A stretch of DNA of 64,000 nucleotides, taken from Natrinema gelatinilyticum. GTDB taxonomy: Archaea > Halobacteriota > Halobacteria > Halobacteriales > Natrialbaceae. The position numbers were made by a program, and so were the translations under genes. The DNA lies in the NCBI RefSeq assembly GCF_024266705.1, contig NZ_CP100757.1, forward strand, positions 1,488,001-1,552,000, read 5' to 3'. Positions 49,570-58,782 of this stretch are shown in pieces (position 1 is the stretch's first letter; every line of letters starts with the position of its first letter). A model generated the notes under the pieces. The model worked only from the letters and a program-made list of their open reading frames with translations. It searched no databases and was not told the origin of the DNA.

Positions 49570-51093
49570 TCAGTCCTCGTCGGTCTTGATGTCCGCGGAC
49601 AGGCCCTGTGCCATCTCGATGTCTTTGGAGTTGTTCACCGTCCAGGCGGTACGGTCGGTGACGGCCTCGATGGCCTCACGGGCACTGGGCGAGCCCTTTC
49701 CGGATTTCTTGACGCCGCCGAAGGGGAGCTGGACCTCCGCGCCGATGCAGGGCAGGTTGGCGTAGGCCAGGCCGACCTCTGCGTGGTCGCGGTAGTAGTT
49801 GATCTGTCGGTAGTCCTCGCTGACGATGGCCCCGGAGAGGCCGTAGGGCACGCTGTTGTGGATCTCGACCGCGTCCTCGATGTCACCGTCGTACTCGACG
49901 AGCGCGACGTGCGGGCCGAAGACCTCCTCCTTGATGCAGCGCAGGTCCGGGCTGTACTCGGTCTCGTAGACGAATGGACCGACCCAGTACCCCTCCTCGT
50001 GGCCGTCGGGAATCTCCGAGACGTCAAGTTCACTACGGTCGACCAAGACGTTCACGCCCTCCTGGCGCGCCAGGTCATTGCACTTGTGGAACTTCTCGAC
50101 CTGCCCCCGGTCGACGACAGGACCCATGAAGGTGTTCTCGTCAAGCGGGTCGTCGACGGCGACCTGCTCGGCCATCTCGACGAATCGCTCTTTGAACTCG
50201 TCGTAGACGTCCGTGTGGACGATGAGGCGTTCACTGGAGACGCAGCGCTGGCCGGTCGTCTTGAACGAGGACATGACCGCCGAGTGGACGGCGACGTCGA
50301 GGTCGGCCTCGTCGGTGATGATGATGCCGTTCTTCCCGCCCATCTCCAGGGAGACCTCGCGGCCCGCTTCGCCGCCAAGCTTGTCGCCGATCTCGTGGCC
50401 GACCTCGGCACTGCCGGTGAACAGGACAGTCGGCACACGGTCGTCCTCGACGATGGCCGCACCGGCGTCGCCGTACCCCTGGACCATGTTGAATACGCCG
50501 TCGGGAATGCCGGCGTCGTCGAACATCTCGGCGATGATCTGGCCGCACCACGGTGTCTGCTCGGCGGGCTTCCAGACGACGGTGTTGCCTTCGACCAGCG
50601 CGATAGCCATGTGCCAGAATGGGATGGCGACGGGGAAGTTCCAGGGGGTAATGCAGCCGATGACACCCCGCGGCTGGCGCCGCATGTACGAGTCCTTGCT
50701 TGGAATCTCGCTCGGGACCACGTCGCCGTGAGGGTGCCGGGCGTTGCCGGCCGCCCATTCGACCATGTGGTAGGCCTCGACCACGTCGGCCGTCCCCTCA
50801 CTTATTTCCTTGCCGCACTCCTTAGTGACGATCTCCCCGAGTTCGTCCGTGCGCTCGCGGAGTTCGTGGTAGATATCCCACAGGTACTCGGCACGGTCAA
50901 TGTAGGAGAGGTTGCGCCACTCCTCGAAGGCCTCATCCGCTGCGTCGACCGCCCGGTCGACGTCCGACGGCGTCCCCCGCTGGAACGTTGCAATAGCCTC
51001 GCCGGTTGCCGGGTTGACGCTCTCGAAGGTCTCAGGGCCGTCGCCGGCTACCCATTTGCCGTCGATGTAGTGTTTGTAGGAGTCGTCTGCCAT
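49570..51093 (-). CDS. NAD(P)-dependent aldehyde dehydrogenase
   Basis: This 507-residue ALDH-superfamily enzyme has PWNFPVAIPFWHMAIAL (cofactor pocket), WKPAEQTPW, the VLFTGSAEVG Rossmann loop and the catalytic Glu in SLEMGGKNGIIITDEAD. The catalytic Cys is in FKTTGQRCVSSERLIV near residue 300, with KEEVFGPHVALV in the C-terminal half. It oxidises an aldehyde to the acid. The length and all motifs are intact. Related proteins act on ketoglutarate semialdehyde and similar intermediates; the substrate is open. The gene's 3' end abuts the transducer scrap. Confidence 0.93.
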   Translation of the reverse strand: MADDSYKHYIDGKWVAGDGPETFESVNPATGEAIATFQRGTPSDVDRAVDAADEAFEEWRNLSYIDRAEYLWDIYHELRERTDELGEIVTKECGKEISEGTADVVEAYHMVEWAAGNARHPHGDVVPSEIPSKDSYMRRQPRGVIGCITPWNFPVAIPFWHMAIALVEGNTVVWKPAEQTPWCGQIIAEMFDDAGIPDGVFNMVQGYGDAGAAIVEDDRVPTVLFTGSAEVGHEIGDKLGGEAGREVSLEMGGKNGIIITDEADLDVAVHSAVMSSFKTTGQRCVSSERLIVHTDVYDEFKERFVEMAEQVAVDDPLDENTFMGPVVDRGQVEKFHKCNDLARQEGVNVLVDRSELDVSEIPDGHEEGYWVGPFVYETEYSPDLRCIKEEVFGPHVALVEYDGDIEDAVEIHNSVPYGLSGAIVSEDYRQINYYRDHAEVGLAYANLPCIGAEVQLPFGGVKKSGKGSPSAREAIEAVTDRTAWTVNNSKDIEMAQGLSADIKTDED

Positions 51094-51219
51094 GCACGTC
51101 TCATAGGGTAATGACCTGATAATGGTTGTGATTTCGAACGTCTGACCACCTGTTTGCGGACTGGATAGTCACCGGCCGTCCGGCGGCCGCGGGCTGGTCA
51201 ACGCGCTCATGCTGATCGT

Positions 51220-51624
51220 TCAGGCTGCGACGACAGGGATGGCCTCCTCGGGGTTGATGCGGACCACCAGCCGGGTCTCGCCCTCGCCCATCTCGGCCAT
51301 ATAGTCGTCGATGTCCATGTACCGCTTGCCGAGTTCGTTGATATGTTCCTCAGCCCCGTCCTCGGTGATTTCGATGACCTTACCTCGGACCGTGAGGTAG
51401 CGGTATGGGTTCTCGGGGTCGATGACAGTAAGCGCAACCGTCGGGTCGTTGCGCATGTTCCGGACCTTCCGTCGGCCATCGGCCGTGTTGACGAGGAGGT
51501 GCTCGCCGTCGTAGTCCACCCAGACCACGGTCGGGTGCGGGGTGCCGTCCGGGTCCACAGTCACCAGCACGGTGTGTGACGGGCGCTCGAATAAGTCGGT
51601 GAAATCGTCGGGAATGATCGTCAC
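51220..51624 (-). CDS. Pyridoxamine 5'-phosphate oxidase-fold (F420/FMN-dependent) protein
   Basis: This 134-residue split-barrel flavoprotein begins TIIPDDFTDLFERPSHTVLVTVDPDGTPHPTVVWVDYDG and contains RRKVRNMRNDPTVALTVIDPENPYRYLTVRGKV. This is the PPOX class F420-dependent pattern, in which the cofactor lies in the barrel. The GTG at 51624 was chosen because the family starts near IPDDF; an ATG 30 nt upstream adds a Cys-containing leader (MMTPPCERH) not expected in the family. Redox role unknown. Confidence 0.82.
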   Translation of the reverse strand: MTIIPDDFTDLFERPSHTVLVTVDPDGTPHPTVVWVDYDGEHLLVNTADGRRKVRNMRNDPTVALTVIDPENPYRYLTVRGKVIEITEDGAEEHINELGKRYMDIDDYMAEMGEGETRLVVRINPEEAIPVVAA

Positions 51625-51877
51625 GGTATGCCTTTCACACGGGGGGGTCATCAAGGTTGCATTTTACCGTGTTGAACAAGAGACTGTATCGGGGTAAGGT
51701 CGATTGCTTGGGCTTTCAGGGCGTCAGTGACGGATTCAGGATATCAGAAGAGGAAGTAACTGTCACTAGCAGTATTTGCTAAACGGTCAGAACTATGGTA
51801 TTTGAGCTGCTTTGATTAGGTGACGACGGTAATGCTTCTCCCGGATACGTCCGAAGAAGAGGAGCAGGCGGTAAGCC

Positions 51878-52479
51878 CTAACTCGCCGCCTGCGTGAAGT
51901 TATGGCCGATACATTTCCGTGTCTGCTCGCCGTCGTCTTGCTTCAACAGCGAGAAGCCCCTCTTACTCATCCAGTGCTGGTAGTAGTCGTTATCGTCCAT
52001 TCATGCGTTGTGTGCCTTCTGCAACGGCGTCTGTTCGCGATGCTTGATCAATGGCCGCGTTGATTCGGAGCGACACTCCTCGCGGAGGACGCTCTACAAA
52101 TAATTCGCGTCAGCAGCTAGTACTCGCAGGTCTTATGTCGGAGCACGGAAGACCTGCATCCCGACGTGACCGTCCCAACTCTTCCGTGTCGTGGGCATCC
52201 TTGATCGCCAGCGAGTTCACGTCGATCAAGTCGTCGTCTTCAGCGTCTGCAACGAGTGATTTGATCGGTTTCGGTAATGGTGGCTGGTTGGCCTCGCTGA
52301 AATCCACTGGCGTCGATGGTGACTTCTCCGGTCCAGCCAGCCTGTTCCGCCGAAGTGCGGAGAGGCTGTGCGGAGAGGCTGCGTAGTTCGCGCATGTCGA
52401 ATTTCCGCTCCCACCGACAGAGTATCTGATCGGGCAGTTTGTCGAGATTTATACTATCGGCTGAATCTTTTTCAAGCAA
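51878..52479 (-). pseudogene. IS5-type transposase remnant
   Basis: The minus strand begins MLEKDSADSINLDKLPDQIL and continues WTGEVTIDASGFQR, then DVNSLAIKDAHDTEE. Later come HNA (stop) MDDNDYYQHWMSKRGFSLLK, then HNFTQAAS and a stop at 51878. These blocks follow halophile IS5-family transposases in order, but stops, frameshifts and deletions separate them. About a third of the usual protein is missing. Confidence 0.72.
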
Positions 52480-52496
52480 GAGTGTCTCGTATCAGT

Positions 52497-53120
52497 ATGC
52501 CCACTCTCGATAACGTATCTACTGACGACCTTCGCAACGTACTCGCGGAGGTCGAGGGAAAGAAGCCAGCACAGCGGCTGATGGCGGCGATCAACTACCT
52601 CGAGGAGGACGATGCTACCCTGAAAGAGATCGCCAATCGCTACGGGTACACCGCTGGATGGCTCTCACGGTGGCTTGACCGACTCGAACGGCTCGCCGAC
52701 GAGCCGTTCGAGGACGTCGTCTACGATGAACACCGTTCCGGCAGACCGTCCAAACTCACTGAAGAAGAGCATGAGCAGTTCGTCGAGATACTTCATGAGT
52801 CTCCACAGGACGTTGGATTTGAGGCACCCGCGTGGTCTGTTCCACTCGCGAGCGCATACCTCCGTGACGAGTTCGACGTGGAATACTGTGATCGCCACGT
52901 CCGACGATTGCTCTCCGAGGCCGGGCTATCTTCCAGGACAACCCGGCCAAAGTTTCACACGTCCGACGAACGGGCCAAAAAGGCCTGGCAAGACAGGGTC
53001 AAAAAAAGCGCGACGACCTGGACGACGACACGATCCTCACGTCAGTCCACGATCGAGCGAACGCGGGGGTACATCGTCTGCCCCGACTGTGGGTTCACGT
53101 CCCCGCACAGCGCGGATTGA
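52497..53120 (+). pseudogene. IS630-type transposase, DNA-binding frame only
   Basis: From the ATG the product reads MPTLDNVSTDDLRNVLAEVE, GYTAGWLSRWLDRLERLADE and RRLLSEAGLSSRTTRPKFHT, a full IS630 N-terminal region. A run of seven A (53001-53007) would allow a shift into a frame reading RDDLDDDTILTSV, but the sequence then runs into unrelated text (CPDCGFTSPHSAD) and the DDE domain is missing. The first 30 nt upstream match the remnant at 21.4 kb. The element was cut and now abuts a truncated ligase gene. Confidence 0.75.
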
Positions 53121-53122
53121 GA

Positions 53123-54619
53123 TTACGGAACCTCGGGTAGCTCGTCGACAAAGTGGATCGCACGCGGCCGCTTATAGTCCGCCACGGCCGTCTGCTCGTA
53201 GCGCCAGTAGTCCTCGATGTCGTCCTCGGTGAGTGACTCGTCGGCCGGAACAACGTACGCGACGATGCGCTCGCCCAGGTCGTCGTCCGGCTCGCCAGTC
53301 ACGGCGCAGTCCGCGATGTCCGAATGGGTCCGGAGCGTGCGCTCGACTTCGAGGGGGTAGACGTTCTCGCCGCCGGAGATGACGACGTTGTCGATGCGGT
53401 CAAACATGTAGTAGCGACCGTCCTCACCCAGTAGCGCGATGTCGTTGGTGTAGAGCCACTCTCCGTGGAGCGTCGCCTTGGTCTTCTCCGGTTGCTCGTA
53501 GTAGCCGTGCATGAGCTTCGGCGCGCGGACGATGAGCCGGCCGCGTTCGCCCGTCTCGACAGTGTCCGTCGGCGCAGCGTCCTCGCCCAGTTCGATCAGG
53601 CGCACGTCTACGTTGAGGAACGGCTTCCCGATGCAGTAGTCGTCCGGTCGGGCTGCGGGTATCGTCGGGTCCCGGAGGGTTACCATTCCCGTCGTCTCCG
53701 TGAGCCCGTAGACGTTGTAGTTGTGCTCGCTGAGTTCGGTTGTGATCCACTCGGTGACGTCGTCGGGGACGGGCGCGCCGGTGCTCAGGACGAGGCGTAG
53801 CGACGAGCAGTCGTACCCATCCGCGCCGACGGCCATCAGCCGCTTGAGGTGGGTGGGCACCCCCAGCATGACGGTGATCGATTCCGACTCGAACAACTCG
53901 AGCGTCCGCTCGGGATCGAACTGTGGCTGCATGACGTTCGTCGCGCCGACGAGCACGTTCGGCACCAGCACATTCAGGTAGTCTGCCGAGTGGAACATCG
54001 GCGCGACGTGCAGCACCCGATCCGTGTGCCAGTAGTCGAACTCGCTCAAGCAAGCCATCGCGTTGGCCCACACGCTCCGATGGTCGGTCTCGACAAGCTT
54101 CGGCCGCCCTGTCGTCCCCGAGGTGTGCATCATCACCGCGAGGTCCGTCGGGTCGACGTCGCCGTCGTCCGGTGCCGTCGCCGGCGCGTCCGTGCCCAGA
54201 GCTGCAAAGGGTTCGCCCAGGTCCGGATTGGCTCCCGTCGAGAAGTAGTATTCGACGGGTGTCAGGTCGGACCGGACGTCCGCGACGCAGTCTGCCACTT
54301 CCTCGTCGTACAGCAACACGGACGTCTTGGCCGTCGTCACCAGGTGGACGAGGTCGTCAGGCGAGAGCCGGAAGTTCATCGGGACCGCGACGGCCCCGCG
54401 TCTCTGGGCCGCGAAGTACGCCGTAGCCTGTTCGATACGGTTACGGGTCAGGATTCCCACTCGGTCGCCCGGGTCGACGCCCCGGTCTGCCAGCGCAGTC
54501 GCGACACGGTCGACGCGGCGGTTCCACTCGTCGTAGGTGAGCAGGCGCTCGCCCTGGACCATCGCGTCGGCGTCCGGCCAGCGCGTCGCCGCTTGGTCGA
54601 GGATTCGTCCAAGGAGCAT
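53123..54619 (-). CDS. AMP-binding acyl-CoA ligase, 3'-truncated by IS debris
   Basis: This 498-residue adenylate-forming enzyme has the P-loop MMHTSGTTGRPKLVETD near residue 165, STGAPVPDDVTEW and VYGLTETTGMVTL in the adenine region, and RIDNVVISGGENVYPLEVE at the hinge. It stops at FVDELPEVP. The usual C-terminus, including the TGK motif with the catalytic Lys for adenylation, is missing. The stop codon lies two bases from the IS630 fragment, so the last ~25-30 residues appear to have been removed by that element. It may still catalyse the thioester half-reaction but is probably impaired. The ATG at 54619 was chosen over a longer, non-conserved leader. Confidence 0.88.
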   Translation of the reverse strand: MLLGRILDQAATRWPDADAMVQGERLLTYDEWNRRVDRVATALADRGVDPGDRVGILTRNRIEQATAYFAAQRRGAVAVPMNFRLSPDDLVHLVTTAKTSVLLYDEEVADCVADVRSDLTPVEYYFSTGANPDLGEPFAALGTDAPATAPDDGDVDPTDLAVMMHTSGTTGRPKLVETDHRSVWANAMACLSEFDYWHTDRVLHVAPMFHSADYLNVLVPNVLVGATNVMQPQFDPERTLELFESESITVMLGVPTHLKRLMAVGADGYDCSSLRLVLSTGAPVPDDVTEWITTELSEHNYNVYGLTETTGMVTLRDPTIPAARPDDYCIGKPFLNVDVRLIELGEDAAPTDTVETGERGRLIVRAPKLMHGYYEQPEKTKATLHGEWLYTNDIALLGEDGRYYMFDRIDNVVISGGENVYPLEVERTLRTHSDIADCAVTGEPDDDLGERIVAYVVPADESLTEDDIEDYWRYEQTAVADYKRPRAIHFVDELPEVP

Positions 54620-54869
54620 GGATACTGGCACCTCCAGCCGAACGACATTAACAATAGTGTTTCGTATCGACTCGCCGAACGATCGCTGGCCGCCGGCGAC
54701 CGGCCCGGACAGAGGTGGTGGTTTAGATAGTCGCCAGGCATAGGTCCCGGCGTGCTTTCCGGATGATACTGTACAGCGAAGCAATCCTCAACGAGCTAGG
54801 GGCCACAGCGTTCGTCGAGACGCTGCAAACCATCGACGGTGCCGGCTTCGCCAGGGCGGGAACCGCTGC
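54620..54869. other. Intergenic, no clear gene
   Basis: A short plus-strand ORF from 54763 (MILYSEAILNELGATAF...) overlaps the 3' end of the next gene and has no family pattern or start signal. The remainder is promoter space for the truncated ligase. Confidence 0.35.
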
Positions 54870-55922
54870 TCAGTCCTGCGTCAGGACGACCTTTCCATAG
54901 AGCTTTCGCTGGTCCATCAGCTTGAAGGCGCGCTCGTACTCTTCGAGTGGCAGTCGCTCCTGGACGACCGGCTCGACGGTCTCGTCGAAGATGAACCCCA
55001 TCGCCGTCTCGAAGGCGGTGCGGCTGTGGGTTGTACTGCCGTAAATTTCGAGCTGGCGGACGAACATCAGACGGAGTTCGGAAGCGGGGTTTGGTCCGGC
55101 CGTCGCCCCGGACAGGACGAGCCGGCCGCCGTGGGTGAGCGAGCGCATCGACGGGACCCACGTGTCGCCGCCGACGTTGTTGTAGACCACGTCGACGCCG
55201 CGCTTGTCCGTCAGCTCCCAAATGCGGCTGTCGAAGTCCTCCTCGGTGTAGTCGATGACATGGTCGACGCCGAGGTCCCGGAGGAACGTGGCTTTTTCCT
55301 CGCTGCTCGTGGTCCCGTACAGCGTCTGGACGTTCAGCACCTCTGTGGCGTACTGGACTGCGTAGGTGCCGACCCCACCGGTTGCGCCAACGAGGAGGAC
55401 GTCGTCGTCCGGTCGAACCTTGGCGCGGTCGGCCAGCGCCCGCCAGGCGGTTCCGGCGGCCATCGGCGCCGCCGCGGCCGTCCGCAGGTCGTAGTCGTCC
55501 GGGACCGAAAGCAGGTTCTCCCGGGGGACCGGGACGTACTCGGCGAACCCACCTTTCCGATGTTCGCCGAAGACCTCGTAGTCGGCGCACATTGACTGCT
55601 CGCCCTGCAGGCAGAACTCGCACTCGTCACAGGAGAGTGCGGGGTTGACGACGACGCGATCACCGGCCGTCCAGTCGTCGACGCGCTCGCCGCACTCGGC
55701 GACGACGCCAGCGATACCCCCGCCGCCCCAGAATGGGTAGTCGGGAATGTAGTGATCGAGCTCTCGAACGGCGATGAGGTCCTGGTGGTTGAGGGCCGCA
55801 GCCTTCACGTCCACGAGCACCTCCTCTGGCCCCGGGTCAGGTTTCGGGACCGACAGCAACTGGAGATTGTCGATGCCGCCGTGTTTATGGAAGCCGACCG
55901 CACGCATTTCGTCTGTGGACAT
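54870..55922 (-). CDS. MDR family NAD(P)-dependent oxidoreductase (quinone reductase-like)
   Basis: The protein is 350 residues and a clear paralogue of the one at 40.2 kb: ELDHYIPDYPFWGGGGIAGVV, a structural zinc set (CDECEFCLQGEQSMC), VGATGGVGTYAVQYATEVLN, TTSSEEKATFLRDLGVDHVI and YNNVGGDTWVPSMRSL are shared with small changes. The catalytic-zinc Cys is replaced (AALNHQDLIAVREL), so a quinone or enone reductase is likely. The ATG at 55922 was chosen because a TATA-like TTTATCC lies about 27 nt upstream, inside the longer frame. Confidence 0.9.
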   Translation of the reverse strand: MSTDEMRAVGFHKHGGIDNLQLLSVPKPDPGPEEVLVDVKAAALNHQDLIAVRELDHYIPDYPFWGGGGIAGVVAECGERVDDWTAGDRVVVNPALSCDECEFCLQGEQSMCADYEVFGEHRKGGFAEYVPVPRENLLSVPDDYDLRTAAAAPMAAGTAWRALADRAKVRPDDDVLLVGATGGVGTYAVQYATEVLNVQTLYGTTSSEEKATFLRDLGVDHVIDYTEEDFDSRIWELTDKRGVDVVYNNVGGDTWVPSMRSLTHGGRLVLSGATAGPNPASELRLMFVRQLEIYGSTTHSRTAFETAMGFIFDETVEPVVQERLPLEEYERAFKLMDQRKLYGKVVLTQD

Positions 55923-55945
55923 CCTTACCCCAGAGAGAGGAGCCT

Positions 55946-55952
55946 GGATAAA
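55946..55952 (-). promoter_or_regulatory. TATA-like box of the MDR gene
   Basis: TTTATCC on the minus strand is centred 27 nt before the ATG at 55922. Confidence 0.45.
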
Positions 55953-56201
55953 GTAAGTTCTCGTCATTCACCGGACCGTCAGAAGCACATACCAGTCATC
56001 GACCACGTGGCTTTCTATTCAGCCGTCCGACCGCCAAACCGGCCACCAACCCCAGTTGTACGGACTCTAGTGAGGACACAGCGCGGAAGAAACGGAGTGA
56101 ATTACCAATAGAGCCGGCTGCTCGAGGAACACCTCTGAGAGCTGTCAGGTGACGGTGCGCCCGTGGCGGGCGCGCTGGCCGTGTCAGCGGCGGATAAAAA
56201 G

Positions 56202-56209
56202 TTTTTTTA
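56202..56209 (+). promoter_or_regulatory. TATA-like box of the acyl-CoA synthetase gene
   Basis: TTTTTTTA ends 25 nt before the ATG at 56234. The rest of the 311-bp gap to the divergent MDR gene shows no gene. Confidence 0.4.
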
Positions 56210-56233
56210 CGCCTCTTCGTACACGAACGGACA

Positions 56234-57919
56234 ATGTCAAACGTTCCCAGACTGGATGCCTACTACTTCTACGAGGCGGAGTGGAGCGGATACAACGAGC
56301 TGTTCGAGGCCTTCGAGTGGGAGATCCCCGAGCAGTTCAACATGGCCGACTACGTCTGCGACCGCTGGGCCGAGGACGGCGACCGGGTCGCCATCTACAC
56401 CCGACGCGCCGACGGCACCGAGACTGCGATCACGTTCGCCGAACTCCGCGAGTACACGAACGCGCTGGCGAACTACCTGGCCGACCAGGGGGTCGAACGG
56501 GGTGACCGTGTGGCAGTCAACACGCCGCAGAAGCCCGAGACCGTCGTCGCTCACGTCGCCGCGTGGAAACTCGGGGCTGTCTCCGTCCCACTGTCGGTCC
56601 TCCACGGGCCGGACTCGGTTGCCTACCGCCTGGAAGACGCCGGCTGCGTCGCCGCCGTCGTTGACGCGGGCAACGTCGAATCGTTCCGCGAAGGCTGCGC
56701 CCAGGTCGACGGCTGCGACACTGTCCTGACCGTCGCTGTCGACGACCCGGAGCCGGGTGAACGCGACCTCTGGGACGTCGTCGAGGGCGGTGACTCCGAG
56801 TTCGAGCCCGTGACGACCGACCCCGAAGAGACCGCCATCATCCTCTACACCAGCGGGACGACCGGCGACCCGAAGGGCGTCGTCCACGCTCACCGCCTCC
56901 TGCTCGGGTTCTTGCCCATGCTCGTCAACACGATCGGCAACCACGACGTTCGGGACGACGACGTGTTCTGGTCGCCGACCGAGTGGGCGTGGATCGGCAC
57001 GCTCTACCTCGTCGTATTCCCGCCGCTGTTCTACGGCCAGCCCACCGTCGCGGTCGAGAGCGACAAGTTCGACTCCGAGGAGGCCTTCGACGTCATCGAG
57101 ACCTTCGACGTCTCGGCTTTCTTTGCGCCACCGACCGCCCTGAGGATGATGATGCAGGTCGAAACGGACGACCTTGACGTGGACGTCAGCAGCATGCGCG
57201 CCATCTCCAGCGGCGGGGAGTCCGTTGGCGAGAGCATCAAGAAGTGGGCCAACGACGTGTTCGACGGCGCGGCAGTCAACGAGGTGTACGGCCAGACCGA
57301 GGCCGACCCCATCGTCTGCGAGTGCGAGGCAATCGGCGTCTCTCGCGAGGGCTCGATGGGCAAGGCGACGCTCGGCGCCGACGTAGTGATCGTCGACCCC
57401 GAGACGGGCGAACCTTACGAGGAGCGCGACAAGCTCGGCGAGATCGCCGTCGACTACGAAACCAGCTGGCCCATCTGCTTCAAGGAGTACTGGAATAAGC
57501 CGGAGAAGACCGCCGCGAAGATCCAGGACGGCTGGCTCCTCACCGAGGACCTCGGCCGAATGGACGAGGACGGCTACCTCTACTTCGAGAGCCGCAAGGA
57601 CGACGTCATCATCTGCTCGGGCTACCGGATCAGCCCCGAGGAGATCGAGGAGTCGCTGGCCGGCCACGACGCCGTGGTCGACGCCGGCGTCATCGGCGTG
57701 CCCGACGAGCGCCGCGGCGAGATTCCCAAAGCGTTCGTGATCCTCGCGCCGGGGTATGAATCCAGCGACGACCTAGTCGAGACGCTCCAGAACCACGTCA
57801 AGGACCGGCTGGCGAAGTACCAGTACCCCCGAGCAATCGAGTTTGTCGACACCCTGCCCCAGACGGCGACCGGGAAAATACAGCGCTTCGAACTCCGCGA
57901 GTACGAAGGGGTAGAGTAG
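56234..57919 (+). CDS. Acyl-CoA synthetase (acetate/medium-chain type, AMP-binding)
   Basis: This 561-residue complete enzyme has the P-loop ILYTSGTTGDPKGVVHAH near residue 205 and SPTEWAWIGTLYLVVFPPLFYGQPTV, the motif of acetyl/medium-chain synthetases. It also has NEVYGQTEADPIVCECEAIG and YFESRKDDVIICSGYRISPEEIE (hinge). The end is PQTATGKIQRFELREYEG with the catalytic Lys. The start has an appropriate TATA-like sequence. It converts a short or medium acid to its CoA ester for the surrounding pathway. The downstream Usp gene is convergent, with 4 bp between stops. Confidence 0.93.
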   Translation: MSNVPRLDAYYFYEAEWSGYNELFEAFEWEIPEQFNMADYVCDRWAEDGDRVAIYTRRADGTETAITFAELREYTNALANYLADQGVERGDRVAVNTPQKPETVVAHVAAWKLGAVSVPLSVLHGPDSVAYRLEDAGCVAAVVDAGNVESFREGCAQVDGCDTVLTVAVDDPEPGERDLWDVVEGGDSEFEPVTTDPEETAIILYTSGTTGDPKGVVHAHRLLLGFLPMLVNTIGNHDVRDDDVFWSPTEWAWIGTLYLVVFPPLFYGQPTVAVESDKFDSEEAFDVIETFDVSAFFAPPTALRMMMQVETDDLDVDVSSMRAISSGGESVGESIKKWANDVFDGAAVNEVYGQTEADPIVCECEAIGVSREGSMGKATLGADVVIVDPETGEPYEERDKLGEIAVDYETSWPICFKEYWNKPEKTAAKIQDGWLLTEDLGRMDEDGYLYFESRKDDVIICSGYRISPEEIEESLAGHDAVVDAGVIGVPDERRGEIPKAFVILAPGYESSDDLVETLQNHVKDRLAKYQYPRAIEFVDTLPQTATGKIQRFELREYEGVE

Positions 57920-57923
57920 CGCT

Positions 57924-58316
57924 CTAGTCCCGGATTGGGACAGAGACGACGGGGATCGATGTGTTCAAAAGCACTTGTTGTGCGGTGCTCCCGAAGATTA
58001 CCTTCCCTGTTGGGTTGCGCTCGTGGATGCCGATGACGAGCTCATCGGCGTCGTGCTCGCTTGCGAACGCGAGGAGTTCCTCGGACGGGTCCTTGTCCCG
58101 GATGAACTGGTGGGTCTCGACGTCGAGGTTTCCGAGGGCCGACTCGAGTTCGTCGGCCGCCCGCTTGCCGGCCTTGACGAGGTCGGTGTCGTCCGACCCG
58201 TCCGCGAGGGCGTTGACGACGAATATCTCATCGTCCCCTGTCGCTCGCTCGGCGAGGTACTCACCGATTCGTTTGCTGTCCTTTACACTCTGTGTCCCGA
58301 CGACGAAACGTGTCAT
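57924..58316 (-). CDS. Universal stress protein, UspA family
   Basis: The protein is 130 residues. The short N-terminal strand MTRFVVGTQSVKDSK is followed by a helical region and ends HDADELVIGIHERNPTGKVIFGSTAQQVLLNTSIPVVSV. The GIHERNPTGKVIFGS segment replaces the classic GSHGRxG motif, so nucleotide binding may differ from the Usp at 7.6 kb. No specific function is assigned. Confidence 0.85.
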   Translation of the reverse strand: MTRFVVGTQSVKDSKRIGEYLAERATGDDEIFVVNALADGSDDTDLVKAGKRAADELESALGNLDVETHQFIRDKDPSEELLAFASEHDADELVIGIHERNPTGKVIFGSTAQQVLLNTSIPVVSVPIRD

Positions 58317-58404
58317 GCACGAACGTGCAGTTCGTGGTTACAAAAAGATTCCTACGGAATTTCGGCGACTGGGACTCCAGCGACTGGACTCTGTTGCCGT
58401 CGTC

Positions 58405-58782
58405 ATGGCCGACCTCGCGCTCGCGATACCGACCGCGTTCGAACGACCCTTCGCCCCCGAGGCCGATGTCGTCGTCGCACCGGGGCGGCGCGGCGGCACA
58501 GCACCCTCGTCATCCGGTCGCTCGTGTTCCGGGTCGACTACCACGGCGCCTTGTTCCATGACCACCGGGGCCATCGCCGAGCGGATGGGCCCGGAGGTGG
58601 CGGCGATCGACTCGTTCCGACTCGCGATGGACGGAGACAAACCAGCCGATCTCATCGAGGTACTCCTCCATGGCGACAGCCGCGCCCGCAAGTACCTCGG
58701 CGGGACCGTCGAACTCGACGTGGACGAGAGCGGAGTCGACGTCGCCAGGGCCGATGGGGAGAACGCTTTTGTGAATCAGTGA
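58405..58782 (+). CDS. Unrecognised small protein before the XdhC gene, possibly decayed
   Basis: The 125-residue frame begins MADLALAIPTAFERPFAPEA and ends AFVNQ eight bases before the XdhC start. The middle (APGRRGGTAPSSSGRSCSGS) is of low complexity and unlike a haloarchaeal protein. The C-terminal half (AIAERMGPEVAAIDSFRLAM, then LGGTVELDVDESGVDVARAD) has normal acidic composition. This suggests a frameshift inside an older gene. The adjacent frame offers HSTLVIRSLVFRVDYHGALF over the same bases. I do not recognise the family. Position suggests a partner of XdhC. Confidence 0.45.
   Translation: MADLALAIPTAFERPFAPEADVVVAPGRRGGTAPSSSGRSCSGSTTTAPCSMTTGAIAERMGPEVAAIDSFRLAMDGDKPADLIEVLLHGDSRARKYLGGTVELDVDESGVDVARADGENAFVNQ

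Noticed and set aside
49504-51111. A 535-codon open frame on the plus strand
   Set aside because: It is antisense to the aldehyde dehydrogenase. Only its first ~20 codons (the transducer scrap) look like real protein.
56237-57667. A 476-codon open frame on the minus strand
   Set aside because: It is antisense to the acyl-CoA synthetase, which has all ligase motifs.
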